A stretch of DNA of 64,000 nt from assembly GCA_031268405.1 (NCBI GenBank), contig JAIRXF010000015.1, positions 32,408 through 96,407 of the forward strand, written 5' to 3'. The notes under the pieces are model-generated. The model did no database searches. It worked only from the letters and a program-made list of their open reading frames with translations, and was not told the DNA's origin. Origin of the DNA: Oscillospiraceae bacterium (GTDB lineage Bacteria > Bacillota > Clostridia > Oscillospirales > Acutalibacteraceae). The position numbers and the translations under genes were made by a program. Below, piece by piece: positions 7,430 through 17,100 of the stretch; position 1 is the first letter of the stretch; every line of letters begins with the position of its first letter.

Positions 7430-9811
7430 ATGATGTTTAAGTACCGAGTCTATGAGGTTGCTAAAGACTTTAGTGTTAAGAGCAAAGAGATCTCAGATCT
7501 TTTAGAAGAAAATTTTGGAGAAATTAGAAAACACATGGCTTCTTTAACCGAAAGGGAACTTGATTTTATTTTCGAACACTATACTCAAAAAAATTGTGTT
7601 AAAGATTTTACCGAATATTTTAGCTATCAAAGAAAAGAGCCCCGAAAACCCAAAGTGGAAATAAAAGCAGTTAAAGAGACAAAGAAATCTGAATCAGGCA
7701 AACAAAATAAAAAATCTGTATTTATCAACAAAGATAATCTGAAAGCGACTCTCCAAAAGTTTAACTTTATTCCAACCAAAAAATCTTCCCAGAAACCCGA
7801 TTTTATTGCTAAAATTCCTGCTAAAAAACCTGCTTCTAGAATTATTGATACTCGCTCTAGTCATGTTAATATTGAAAAATATAACGAGAAATATGATCGT
7901 ATTGCTTACGAAAGAGTTAAAGTTGATAACGCGGCAAAAAAACAGAAAATATCGCAGAGATTTCAACAAAGGTTTAGGCGGCGTTCGAGGAAAGAAACCG
8001 AAAGTGAACGACTCAGAAGAATAGCTTCGGAACGAAAGGCGAAATCAATAACTGTTTCTATTCCCGATGAGATTGTTGTTTCCGAACTTGCCATTCGATT
8101 AAAAGCAACTGTTGCAGAAGTTATAAAAAAATTAATAGATATTGGCGTGATGGCATCTACAAATGATACTATCGATTTTGATACGGCAAGTCTTGTTGCT
8201 ATGGAGTTTCATGCAAAAGTTGAGAAAGAAGTTTTTGTAACAATTGAAGAGAAAATAATAGATAGTAGCAAAGATGAAGATGACAACTTATCACCTCGCG
8301 ATCCTGTTGTAGTTGTTATGGGTCACGTGGATCACGGAAAAACTTCACTTTTAGATGTCATTAGAAATGATAGCGTTGCATCAACAGAATTTGGCGGAAT
8401 TACCCAGCACATAGGTGCATATCGCGTGAAGACTTCCTGGGGGAATATTACGTTTATCGATACTCCCGGACACGAAGCCTTTACTACCATGAGGGCTAGG
8501 GGGGCCAAGGTTACTGACATAGCTGTTTTGGTGATTGCGGCCGATGATGGTGTAATGCCGCAAACCGTAGAGGCGATTAATCACGCTAAAGCTGCCGGTG
8601 TTACGATCATTGTTGCCATTAACAAAATAGATAAAGAAGGCGCTGATGTTGAACGGGTAAAACAACAACTTACCGAATACGACCTTGTGCTCGAAGAATG
8701 GGGAGGCAGTTTATTGTGTGCCGAGATTTCTGCAAAAGAAAATAAAAATATTTCGTCACTTTTAGATATGATTTCGTTAACAGCAGAAATGAAGGAACTT
8801 AAAGCAAACCCCAATAGATCCGCCAAAGGAACAATAATAGAGGCAAGGCTCGACAAAGGGCGTGGACCGATGGCAACAATTCTTGTACAAAACGGGACTT
8901 TGAATGTGGGCGATATCGTGGTTGCCGGTTCTTGTGTTGGGAAAATAAGAGCAATGTTCGACGATAGAGGAGAAAAAATTAAAAAAGCGGGTCCGTCTGT
9001 GCCCGTGGAAGTTACCGGAATAGATGGCATTCCAAGCGGTGGAGATGTACTAAATGTTGTTTCGGACGAGCGTTTGGCCAAAGAACTCGTTGAGCAACGC
9101 AAAAGCAGAGAAAAAAATGAGAGATTTGGTTCGAAGACGAAGGTGACTTTGGATAATTTGTTTGACCAGATGGATTTACAAAACACAAAAGAAATAAAAA
9201 TTATAGTCAAGGGAGATGTCCAGGGTTCGGTGGAAGCAGTTAAGCAGTCGCTTTTGAAAATTAGCAATGAAAACGTGTCTATCAACATCATTCACAGCGC
9301 GGTGGGATCCATTAGCGAGTCCGATGTAATGTTGTCGAATGCCTCGGATGCTACAATAGTGGGATTCAATGTTAGCTTTGATAATTTGGTCCAAAAAACC
9401 GCAAGCTTTCAAAATGCTAATATAAAAATTTATACTGTTATATATGATTGTGTAAAAGATATAGAGAAATTAGCGAAAGGAATGTTAAAGCCAGATATAA
9501 AAGAAGTTATTGATGGTCAAGCGGAGTGTAGACATTTGTATAAAATAGCTGGTGTTGGTGTGATTGCGGGTAGTTATGTTATTGATGGGAAAATTAAAAG
9601 AAATACTAAAGTTAGAATTCTCAGAGATGGCAATGTAGTTACCGAAGATAAGCTTGTTTCTCTAAAGCGTTTCAAAGAAGATGCCAAGGAGATTGCCAAG
9701 GGTTATGAATGCGGAATAGGCTTGGAAAAATTCAATGATATCAAAAAAGGTGATATTTTTGAAGCATTTTCTACAGAAGAAGTGAGCAATGAACAAAAAA
9801 CCTCAATTTAA
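7430..9811 (+). CDS. infB: Translation initiation factor IF-2
   Basis: This 793-residue IF-2 carries a basic N-terminal region, the GTPase G domain with [15 protein letters not shown] (P-loop, about residue 297), [16 protein letters not shown] (G3) and NKIDK (G4), and then the beta-barrel and C-terminal domains that bind initiator tRNA. It delivers fMet-tRNA to the 30S subunit. Two adjacent ATG codons are possible starts (7430 and 7433), with a GGGGAGAG site upstream. It is the last recognisable gene of the nusA block. The expected rbfA does not follow. Confidence 0.97.
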   Translation: MMFKYRVYEVAKDFSVKSKEISDLLEENFGEIRKHMASLTERELDFIFEHYTQKNCVKDFTEYFSYQRKEPRKPKVEIKAVKETKKSESGKQNKKSVFINKDNLKATLQKFNFIPTKKSSQKPDFIAKIPAKKPASRIIDTRSSHVNIEKYNEKYDRIAYERVKVDNAAKKQKISQRFQQRFRRRSRKETESERLRRIASERKAKSITVSIPDEIVVSELAIRLKATVAEVIKKLIDIGVMASTNDTIDFDTASLVAMEFHAKVEKEVFVTIEEKIIDSSKDEDDNLSPRDPVVVVMGHVDHGKTSLLDVIRNDSVASTEFGGITQHIGAYRVKTSWGNITFIDTPGHEAFTTMRARGAKVTDIAVLVIAADDGVMPQTVEAINHAKAAGVTIIVAINKIDKEGADVERVKQQLTEYDLVLEEWGGSLLCAEISAKENKNISSLLDMISLTAEMKELKANPNRSAKGTIIEARLDKGRGPMATILVQNGTLNVGDIVVAGSCVGKIRAMFDDRGEKIKKAGPSVPVEVTGIDGIPSGGDVLNVVSDERLAKELVEQRKSREKNERFGSKTKVTLDNLFDQMDLQNTKEIKIIVKGDVQGSVEAVKQSLLKISNENVSINIIHSAVGSISESDVMLSNASDATIVGFNVSFDNLVQKTASFQNANIKIYTVIYDCVKDIEKLAKGMLKPDIKEVIDGQAECRHLYKIAGVGVIAGSYVIDGKIKRNTKVRILRDGNVVTEDKLVSLKRFKEDAKEIAKGYECGIGLEKFNDIKKGDIFEAFSTEEVSNEQKTSI

Positions 9812-10012
9812 GTTTTTGAAATCTATTGGAGGAGATTAATGCAGGGGAATTTTTTGCATTCTAGAGAATTGATTTGGCTTAGCAGTTGATTGTTTTGGCA
9901 AGATTTTTTGGTATTATACGAAAGGTATTAACAAATTTAGGTAAAAATTAGTAATTTATACTTGCAATAAATGTAAAAATAGGTTAATATTGGAATTGTG
10001 GTAAGATAAATT

Positions 10013-10022
10013 ACACCCTACA
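10013..10022 (-). repeat. TGTAGGGTGT site 1 (inverted)
   Basis: Exact TGTAGGGTGT on the minus strand, preceded at a short distance by GTGCGC. It matches site 3 exactly and site 2 in nine of ten bases. All three lie upstream of the first coiled-coil gene. Confidence 0.4.
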
Positions 10023-10542
10023 TAAGCGCACAAGCTCGATTGAGCGGAGTCTTTCCACGGTTTGGCAAATTTTGTCCGATAAGATATTTTTGGTTTTGCG
10101 CATTGTTATTTTGCCGAGATTTTTGTAGTTTTTGTAATTTTTGCAAAACTAGCCAATTAAGTAGATTTTAAAGAGAAATTTGATGTTCTTTTTAAAATTA
10201 AAGCTCGATTTTTCACTTTCTGTCTTTTTTATTTACCTTATTCTCATCGTTTTTATGTAGTTTTCAGATTTCAAGAATATCTGTATTTTTAAGCTCGGTA
10301 CTTCATTGTTTTCTTAGTGCATTTTGAAAAAATTTAGATTTTCCGTTTGAAATTTTTAAGAACGATATTAAAAATTACTTTATCTAATTAATTCAGAATT
10401 TAATTTTGAATATTCGGTTTTTATGTATTTTTTAAAAATTATTTTGTGTAGTAGATACATTTATGAATCTTAAATGGATACTTTATTTTAATTTATTGAG
10501 TAGCCGTAGAAACCGACATGAATGCTGGGAATTTAAAAAATT

Positions 10543-10670
10543 AAACGATTAAAATTTGTCTTTAATTTGCGCGTAGGGTGTGTAAAATTTTAAGAAAATT
10601 TATAATTTATGTTTTAAAAAAATTAATGTGCTCAGTTTTAGTGCACTATGGGAGGAGGTTAAATTTATTG
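10543..10670 (+). repeat. Degenerate upstream copy of the coiled-coil gene leader
   Basis: This stretch runs AAAATTTG, then GCGCGTAGGGTGT, an A/T-rich tract, and a GGGAGGAGG site followed by TTAAATTTATTGG. The segment 10729-10838 has the same order: AAAATTTG, GTGCGTGTAGGGTGT, an A/T-rich tract, GAGGAG, then AATTAAATGG at the true start. It looks like a decayed duplicate of promoter and ribosome binding site that now leads nowhere. The similarity is by eye only. Confidence 0.4.
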
Positions 10671-10752
10671 GCATTTTAAAAATCAAGCGGCAACAGTAAG
10701 GACTTAAACTTTGGAGAAATCAAGAATCAAAATTTGCTTTTGGTTTAGTGCG

Positions 10753-10762
10753 TGTAGGGTGT
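10753..10762 (+). promoter_or_regulatory. TGTAGGGTGT site 3, 75 bp before the coiled-coil gene
   Basis: Exact TGTAGGGTGT preceded by GTGCG, 75 bases upstream of the start of the first coiled-coil gene. A near copy (CGTAGGGTGT) is at 10572-10581 and an inverted exact copy at 10013-10022. I did not see this word elsewhere in the window, so it may be a regulator site specific to this cluster. Confidence 0.4.
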
Positions 10763-10836
10763 ACAAAAATTTGAAGGTAAATTTGCAAATTTTATAAAAA
10801 TAAAAAATTTAAAATATTCAAAGAGGAGAAAATTAA

Positions 10837-12351
10837 ATGGTACAAATACAAAACAACAGATGCGAGATTTTTAAAAAAGTTAAAAGTCGAATGGTAAAGA
10901 TTTTAGCAATATCTTTATTGCCAACAATTTCATCTAGTTTGACAGTTTTTGCTCAAAGAAAAGTTGTACTAGGAGAACACGGGGGAACATTTAGCCATAT
11001 AGCCTTAGAATTCAACGATGACTACAACAAGCCGTGGTGGGAATTTCACGAATGGCTGTGTAAATTTAACGGATTTAGCGGTACTAACGATAGTAGACTT
11101 TGGAATTTAGATAAAGGTTTTGTGGTTACTTTGCCCGATACTGAATCCGAAGTACGTGAACGTGAAGAAAGAGAACACGAGGATCGAGTTCGCCAAGAGT
11201 CAGATGATAGACAGATCTTTTTGGATGAAATGTACGAAAAAATTAGAAATTCAGAAGGTGAGCTTAATTCTTTAAGATGCGATGTTAATAAAAGAAATGG
11301 CGATCTATCATTCTCAAACGATAAAGTTAAAAGCCTCGAAACTGCTCTTAATTCAACGAATGAAGAAATATCAAGAAGAGAGCAGTGTATTGATCAAATT
11401 TGGAAAGGAATTGAAAAACAAGAAGGTCATCTTAATTTTGTCAGAGGGGAAGTTTCAAATAAAAGAGATTATTTCAATCGCTTGAGTCAAGATATAGAGG
11501 GCAAGGAGAACTATCTCAAGGGCCTTTGGGAAAAAGCTGGTGAGTGTCAGAAAAATCTCGATCGTGTTAATGACTTGGTTGAGAATAGAGAAGACCATTT
11601 TAGATGTTTAGGAGAAGAGCTTGGTAAACGAGAAGGGCATTTAAATTTTACAAATTCCAGTATAACTGACAGCGAGGACCATTTAAAATGGCTGGGGGAA
11701 GAGTGGAGTAGAAAATATGATTGCTTTAATGCTGCAAATGAAGAAATTTTTGCTTTAGAAAGAGAAATTTCTCAAACAAATACCAAGATAAAAGATGATG
11801 AATCTTCTTTAAATTGTATGACGAATAAAATAAATATAGAGCGAAATGAAGAGGAAATTCAAAGAAAAATTAAGTATCTTGACAATATAAAAGATGAAAT
11901 ATCTCACAAAGAAGATCAGTTGAACAAGCTTGTTTTTGAAGCGAATCTCAGAAAAGGCAAATTAAAAGAGATTTGTGATGAGAATTTAAATATACGGAAA
12001 GATTTAGATAGTATAAGCGAAGAAATTGATCAGAAAAGACAAAATATAAATCAAATTATACAGGAAAATTCAAACGGGGAAAAGCATTTAAATTCAATAA
12101 ATAACAAATTTTTAGATTATAAAAATGAAGAGACCAGTAGTGTTAAATTCCTTAAAGTCGAGAAATCTTCAGATAATCTTCTACAAAAACTTAAAAAGAC
12201 TTTATCGAAAAAACGAATAGAAAATCAAAATCTTGATTCAAGATTTGAAAACGAATCAAATAAAATAGAGGATGAAATCAAAGCTTTGGAATTATTTTTA
12301 CCAGTGGAATTTAAAATAAGTGATGATGTTAACGAAGAAATGGTGTTTTAA
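10837..12351 (+). CDS. Secreted coiled-coil protein with 14-residue tandem repeats (A)
   Basis: I do not recognise a named family. The 504-residue protein has a signal peptide (basic start, hydrophobic ILAISLLPTISSSLTVF, probable cut after VFA near residue 39), a short globular Trp-rich region (about 40-105) and then an almost pure coiled coil. From residue 134, fourteen consecutive 14-residue units fit without gaps (for example QDIEGKENYLKGLW and EELGKREGHLNFTN). An irregular stretch follows, then about five more units. Hydrophobics fall at unit positions 3, 10 and 13, with a charged residue at the fourth core position. The ATG follows AGAGGAG. The next gene has the same architecture, so they are likely duplicates acting outside the cytoplasm. 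Confidence 0.8.
   Translation: MVQIQNNRCEIFKKVKSRMVKILAISLLPTISSSLTVFAQRKVVLGEHGGTFSHIALEFNDDYNKPWWEFHEWLCKFNGFSGTNDSRLWNLDKGFVVTLPDTESEVREREEREHEDRVRQESDDRQIFLDEMYEKIRNSEGELNSLRCDVNKRNGDLSFSNDKVKSLETALNSTNEEISRREQCIDQIWKGIEKQEGHLNFVRGEVSNKRDYFNRLSQDIEGKENYLKGLWEKAGECQKNLDRVNDLVENREDHFRCLGEELGKREGHLNFTNSSITDSEDHLKWLGEEWSRKYDCFNAANEEIFALEREISQTNTKIKDDESSLNCMTNKINIERNEEEIQRKIKYLDNIKDEISHKEDQLNKLVFEANLRKGKLKEICDENLNIRKDLDSISEEIDQKRQNINQIIQENSNGEKHLNSINNKFLDYKNEETSSVKFLKVEKSSDNLLQKLKKTLSKKRIENQNLDSRFENESNKIEDEIKALELFLPVEFKISDDVNEEMVF
11236..11823 (+). repeat. Fourteen 42-bp units coding 14-residue repeats
   Basis: Codons 134-329 of the first coiled-coil gene divide into fourteen ungapped 42-base units. 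They share a protein consensus of roughly xEIxxKExxLxxLx. DNA identity between units is low, so the array is old or under selection at protein level. Confidence 0.7.
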
Positions 12352-12458
12352 AGCATAAATGAAATTAAAATTATTTTGAGTTAAATAAAAATGGTGTATT
12401 TGGTGTATTTTGAGCTGTTTAAAATTATGGATTTTTGAAAGATTTAAGGATGTGTTTT

Positions 12459-13859
12459 ATGAATAAATTATTATTGAAATTTTTAACCGCAATTTTATCG
12501 TGTAGTGTAATTTATAGTACGTTTTTATTGGAAGTTTCTGCTAATTGGCAAGATCGCTTAAACTTTATCAATAAAGACATTCAAGAACAAGAGATTCGTC
12601 TTGGCTCACTAAACAATGAAATTGATTCAATCAGACGTGAAATAAAGATTTTAGATGATAACATTTTGGGCTGTGAACACAGATGTGGTTATCTTGATTA
12701 TGAGACGGGTGAGAGAAAAAATTATCTTCGGTGGATTAATAGCGAGATTGAAAAAAAGGAAGGAGATTTGCATCACATTTGCGAAGAAATTAATTCAGAG
12801 CAAAGCCATGTTGATGCGCTTGGTGCCGAGATATGGAACAAAGAACAACATCGTAATTGGGTTGTAAGTGAGATTGAAAAGAAAGAAAATGAACTCAAAT
12901 GGTTGCACGAAGAGACTGGCAAAAGGGAGCATTATTTAAATTGTACTAATGAAAATATTGGTCATAAAGAGTCTGATTTAAATGGTATTGACGAGAATAT
13001 CAGAGATAGAAAAATTCATTCTGACTGGGTTAGTAGCGAGATAAAAAGAAAAGAAAAAGAATTGGAGCGGGTATACAACGAGACTGTTTGTAAAAGAGAT
13101 CATATTAATCACTTGAAAGAACAAATTGATGGAAATAAAAATCACGAGAATCATTTAGAAGAAGTCAAAAAAGAAGAACAACTCAATATTGAATTAAAAA
13201 AAAATGAACAAGAATCCAATTTACACAATATTGATAGAGAAATTTTGGATTATGAAAATAAGCTAAAACACATTAATGAAGAAATTGCAAATCAAGAAAA
13301 ACGCTCTGAATGGCTTTCCGACGAGATAAATATAAGAAAAAATCTTTTAGATATTTCACTTAAACAAAAAAACGATTTGAATGATCACCTTGAATTTATG
13401 ATCAACAAGGAAGCTAAAGAAGAAAATGATCTAAAAAAACTTCATGAAAAAATTAATGTGCTAGAAAATAGAGTAAAAGATATTCAGATATTCCAAGAGA
13501 TTGAATATACGAAATCAACAAAAGATATAACTTCTCGAGAATCAGATGATTGGGATTATTTACGAGAAGAATCTTATGATGTTAGAACGAATGAATCAGA
13601 GTTTAAAAAAGATGAGCAAGTTTTAAGTATTTTAAAACTTCAAGAAGAGATTGAACAAGAAAAAATATCGATTAAAGAGAAAAAAAGATTGCAAGCAGAA
13701 AAAGTAAAAAAATTAAAGAAAAGGTTTTCAGAATTAAGTTTACGATTTAAAAAGCGCCGAAAGAATGTGAAAAATACAGCGAACGAAAATTTTAGAGATG
13801 AGAAAGAATACTTGAAAAAAGCATCGAAGAAAGTAAAAGACGAATTATATGAAGTTTAA
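12459..13859 (+). CDS. Secreted coiled-coil protein with 14-residue tandem repeats (B)
   Basis: The 466-residue protein resembles its upstream neighbour: a signal peptide (MNKLLLKFLTAILSCSVIYS onward, cut probably after VSA at residue 28), fourteen ungapped 14-residue units over residues 39-234 (for example SEIEKKEGDLHHIC and SEIEKKENELKWLH), a few more irregular units and a basic tail rich in Lys-Lys-Arg. I chose the ATG at 12459, after TAAGGATG, because it starts directly at the signal peptide; an earlier in-frame start at 12435 would add eight residues. It follows gene A after about 107 bases and is probably co-transcribed. No family name is known to me. An extracellular scaffold or filament is plausible. 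Confidence 0.8.
   Translation: MNKLLLKFLTAILSCSVIYSTFLLEVSANWQDRLNFINKDIQEQEIRLGSLNNEIDSIRREIKILDDNILGCEHRCGYLDYETGERKNYLRWINSEIEKKEGDLHHICEEINSEQSHVDALGAEIWNKEQHRNWVVSEIEKKENELKWLHEETGKREHYLNCTNENIGHKESDLNGIDENIRDRKIHSDWVSSEIKRKEKELERVYNETVCKRDHINHLKEQIDGNKNHENHLEEVKKEEQLNIELKKNEQESNLHNIDREILDYENKLKHINEEIANQEKRSEWLSDEINIRKNLLDISLKQKNDLNDHLEFMINKEAKEENDLKKLHEKINVLENRVKDIQIFQEIEYTKSTKDITSRESDDWDYLREESYDVRTNESEFKKDEQVLSILKLQEEIEQEKISIKEKKRLQAEKVKKLKKRFSELSLRFKKRRKNVKNTANENFRDEKEYLKKASKKVKDELYEV
12573..13160 (+). repeat. Second array of fourteen 42-bp units
   Basis: Codons 39-234 of the second coiled-coil gene divide into fourteen 42-base units with the same consensus as the array in the neighbouring gene. 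Units four, five and eight are the most alike at protein level. Confidence 0.7.
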
Positions 13860-14198
13860 AAATTAGGATAAACACAAAAAACATTAAAACGGATATTTCA
13901 CCGTTGTGCGCGAGAGAGTTCATGACGATGAAATACTCGAAGGGGGTTTTGTATACTTTGTTCGAATTTTAAAATTATTTTAGCTTATTAAAAATGTACA
14001 TTTTACCGTGTAATTTGTCGATATAGCATGGATATTCATACAAAATAAATATTTATCTTGTATTTAAGATGAGGGGTTTTACTGAGTTTGTGTCTATTGC
14101 GGAAATTCCATAAATGCTATGTTATATCACCAAATTAACAGCTTTAATTATCAAATAAAATTTAATTTACTAAAAATTAGAAAGGAATTTTACAATAA
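13860..14198. other. Intergenic before the SecA-like gene
   Basis: About 340 AT-rich bases without a gene. The stretch ends in GAAAGGAAT, the ribosome binding site of the next gene. No clear terminator hairpin is seen, so read-through from the coiled-coil genes is possible. Confidence 0.4.
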
Positions 14199-17100
14199 AT
14201 GAATAAAATTAAAAAGGAATTTGATTTATCAAGGATTTTAAAAAAGATATTTGTAGTTTTTACAATATTATCAGTTTCAATATCAGAAGTATTTCTATTT
14301 GGATTTGCAAATACGAAAGCCCATGCATCTTTGTATAACTGGGGTTTTGAAGAAAATTACATGTTCTTTGCAACTAATTTTTGGGATTTTGATGTGCCTA
14401 TATTTAAAAATTCGGGAGAGTTTACGGGAAAATATTTCTCCAAGTTTAAAGAATATCCCATTATAAAAATTGATGGAGAAAGAGCATATGTAACGAAAGA
14501 TAAAAAATTTTATGTCCCCAAAATCTTTGTTACACCAACAATTCATTCAAAACCCGCAAGAGTTTTTAGAGTGATAAACGATGGTGCTAAAGTTTATAAA
14601 TTCAAAGAGAATTGCAATCATAAGACGAGTATAGATTGCAGGAATGATCTCGAAGTTGTTGGCAAACTTAATCTTTTTGAAGAAGTTACAATCCGAGGAG
14701 CGTCGGAAGAATTTGCCTCAATAGACTTTAGAGGCGATGCCACAAAGCCATATTTTATAGCTGCAGACAACCTTGAATGTGGTGGCAAGTTCTTAAAAAA
14801 TACGCTTACTCAGAAGAAGCTCGACGCTGAGTTATTCATGGCAAAAAATGGTTGGAATTTTGATGTTAAAATCTATCGCGACGAAGTTTATTTTAATCAA
14901 AACAAAGCATGCGTTAAATCTTTTAAAGAAACAGGTTTATCATATAAACCAAATGAAGAATATTCCGTATATTCCATTAAAAATAATAGGGCTTATATCG
15001 ATAAAAAAAGAGATCTTTGGGTTCCTTTGAAATTTGTTTCCCCACTTATGATGAGCGGAAATATCAAAAGAGTTTCAACCAACAAAGATAACGTTAATAT
15101 TTATGGTTTAAAAGATACGGATTTTCAAAAAGTATCTCCGACGAATATTGATGAAGATTTGGAGATTTTGGAGGTTACCAAATCAGCTGTTTGCGTAAGT
15201 GTAAGAGGTTATTTAAGAACTGATTTTGGAGATTTTATTACCACAGATTATAAAAAAAATAAAGACAAAATTGTATTAATAAAAGTGGAGGATTTAAAAG
15301 ATCAAGACTTACCTCCAAAATGGTTTCCTGAAAATGCAAAAATGAGTTCGGAAACAATTGATAGCATTGCAGATATTTACGACAAAGATAGCCCTAATTT
15401 TATATTTAAAGATTATAGGGAAAATCGAGCCAGAGCCATGCTAGAGTTGTACGATGAATATAAGAATGAAGTTTCCAAGATTCTTTTGCAAAAAGATGAA
15501 AACCAAGCGAGTGAAGATAAAAACATTAATCACCAAAATGAATTAGAAGAAGATCGGCAAAAAATATCTTCAAGTGATAATCAAACTGACAACCAGAAAG
15601 ATGTTCAAGGCGATAACCAAACTGACGACCAGAAAGATGTTCAAGGTGACAACCAAACCGACAACCAGAAAGATGTCCAAGAAAATGCGCATATAAGAAA
15701 AGAAATACCGAATTTTCCCCCCAAAAAAGCATTTACAGAGAAATCACGTAAAGACACAGATGAAAATACAGAAAAAGAGAATTTGAATCTTTCTACAGCT
15801 AGTGTAAATGAAGATGTAGAAAAAGAAGATTTTTCTCAAACAAATGATGTTCCTCAAGTATTTGAACGAAATCCAGTAACAGTAGAGGATTTAATAGATT
15901 TTGATAGCGAAAATGCGCGCTATGCTCCATATATATCTAAAATTTTACGAGACTCTACTGACCCTAATTTTTCTCCCTCGATAACTGAAAATTTAGTTGA
16001 TAAGGATAGCGTAAATTTTGACGTGATCTCCGAAAAACTTTCAAAAATCTTTAATACCATATATTTTTCTCAACGTGTACGAGATGCCAAAAATACCGAG
16101 ATGAAACCCAATGCAGTGCAGATTTTGGCAGCTTTAAGACTTGCCGATGAAGTGCTTTGTGGCAAAAAAAGAGGTGCTATTGGTGAGATTAAAACCGGGG
16201 AAGGAAAATCTTTTATAATAGCGGTGGAAGCAATACTTCTTTGCGAATTCGGGAAAAAAGTGGATATTGCCACCACAAATACAGAATTAGCTTTACGAGA
16301 TTACGAAGATCAAAAGGTTTTTTACGAAATTTTTAATGTGTCATCTGGTGTTCTTTTAAATAAACAGCAAGATAAAAATTTTATTAAACAAGAAGTTTCA
16401 GAACAAATAAATTCTTCGGGAAATTCCATAAATAATGATGATCAATTTTCCACAGAAGCTCTTGATTGTCAGGTAGTTTATTCAACTAATTGTAATTTTG
16501 AATGGTTATATTTAAAATCGCTGTTTTCAAAAGATAACTTAAGAAATAGACCCTACGATGTAATGATAGTTGATGAAGCGGATAACATTTTATTGGATCA
16601 AGCAACTTCTCCAGCTTTGTGTTCGATTCCGTTTGCAATAAAGGATTCAGAATCTATTTTAAGAACGGTTTACGAGATGGTCGGTTTAAGCAAAAAAAAA
16701 GATGAGATATTGGTGATTTTGAAATCTAAATTTCCAGATGCTAATTTTACAGATGAAAATGTAGAACTCTTGATAAAAGCAGCAGACTATGCTCTAAACA
16801 GAGAACTTGGTAAAGACTATATTTTCAAAGACGATACGCTTCAAATAATTGACTCAAATACGGGGTTTATAAGAAACAACACTAGATGGGGTGCTTTTGT
16901 ACATGAAATGATTGAAATTAAAGAAAAGACGAAAATCAAGAATCCCACTGTTATTGAATGCGGAGTAACACAGCTATCATTTTTTAAATTTTACAACAAA
17001 ATGATAGGTGTTACTGGTACGATTGGCGAAAATAACGATCAGGAAATTTTTAAAAATTACTACAATGTGAATATCTTTAAACTTCCCAATAATTTAAAGT

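Larger units (their letters stand above)
9812..10836. other. Long gene-poor gap after infB
   Basis: This 1-kb AT-rich stretch has no gene-sized open frame. Directly after infB a strong GGAGGAG site precedes an ATG at 9839, but the frame stops after 15 codons. This is where rbfA normally sits, so it may be a gene ghost, though no RbfA similarity is visible. The second half carries repeated TGTAGGGTGT-type sites and an upstream half-copy of the leader of the next gene (listed separately). Confidence 0.5.

Noticed and set aside
8581..9291. 236-codon minus-strand open frame inside infB
   Set aside because: It is an antisense shadow of a conserved coding region.
10837..13859. CRISPR-like or DNA-level repeat explanation for the coiled-coil genes
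   Set aside because: The periodicity is at protein level with low DNA identity and continuous reading frames.
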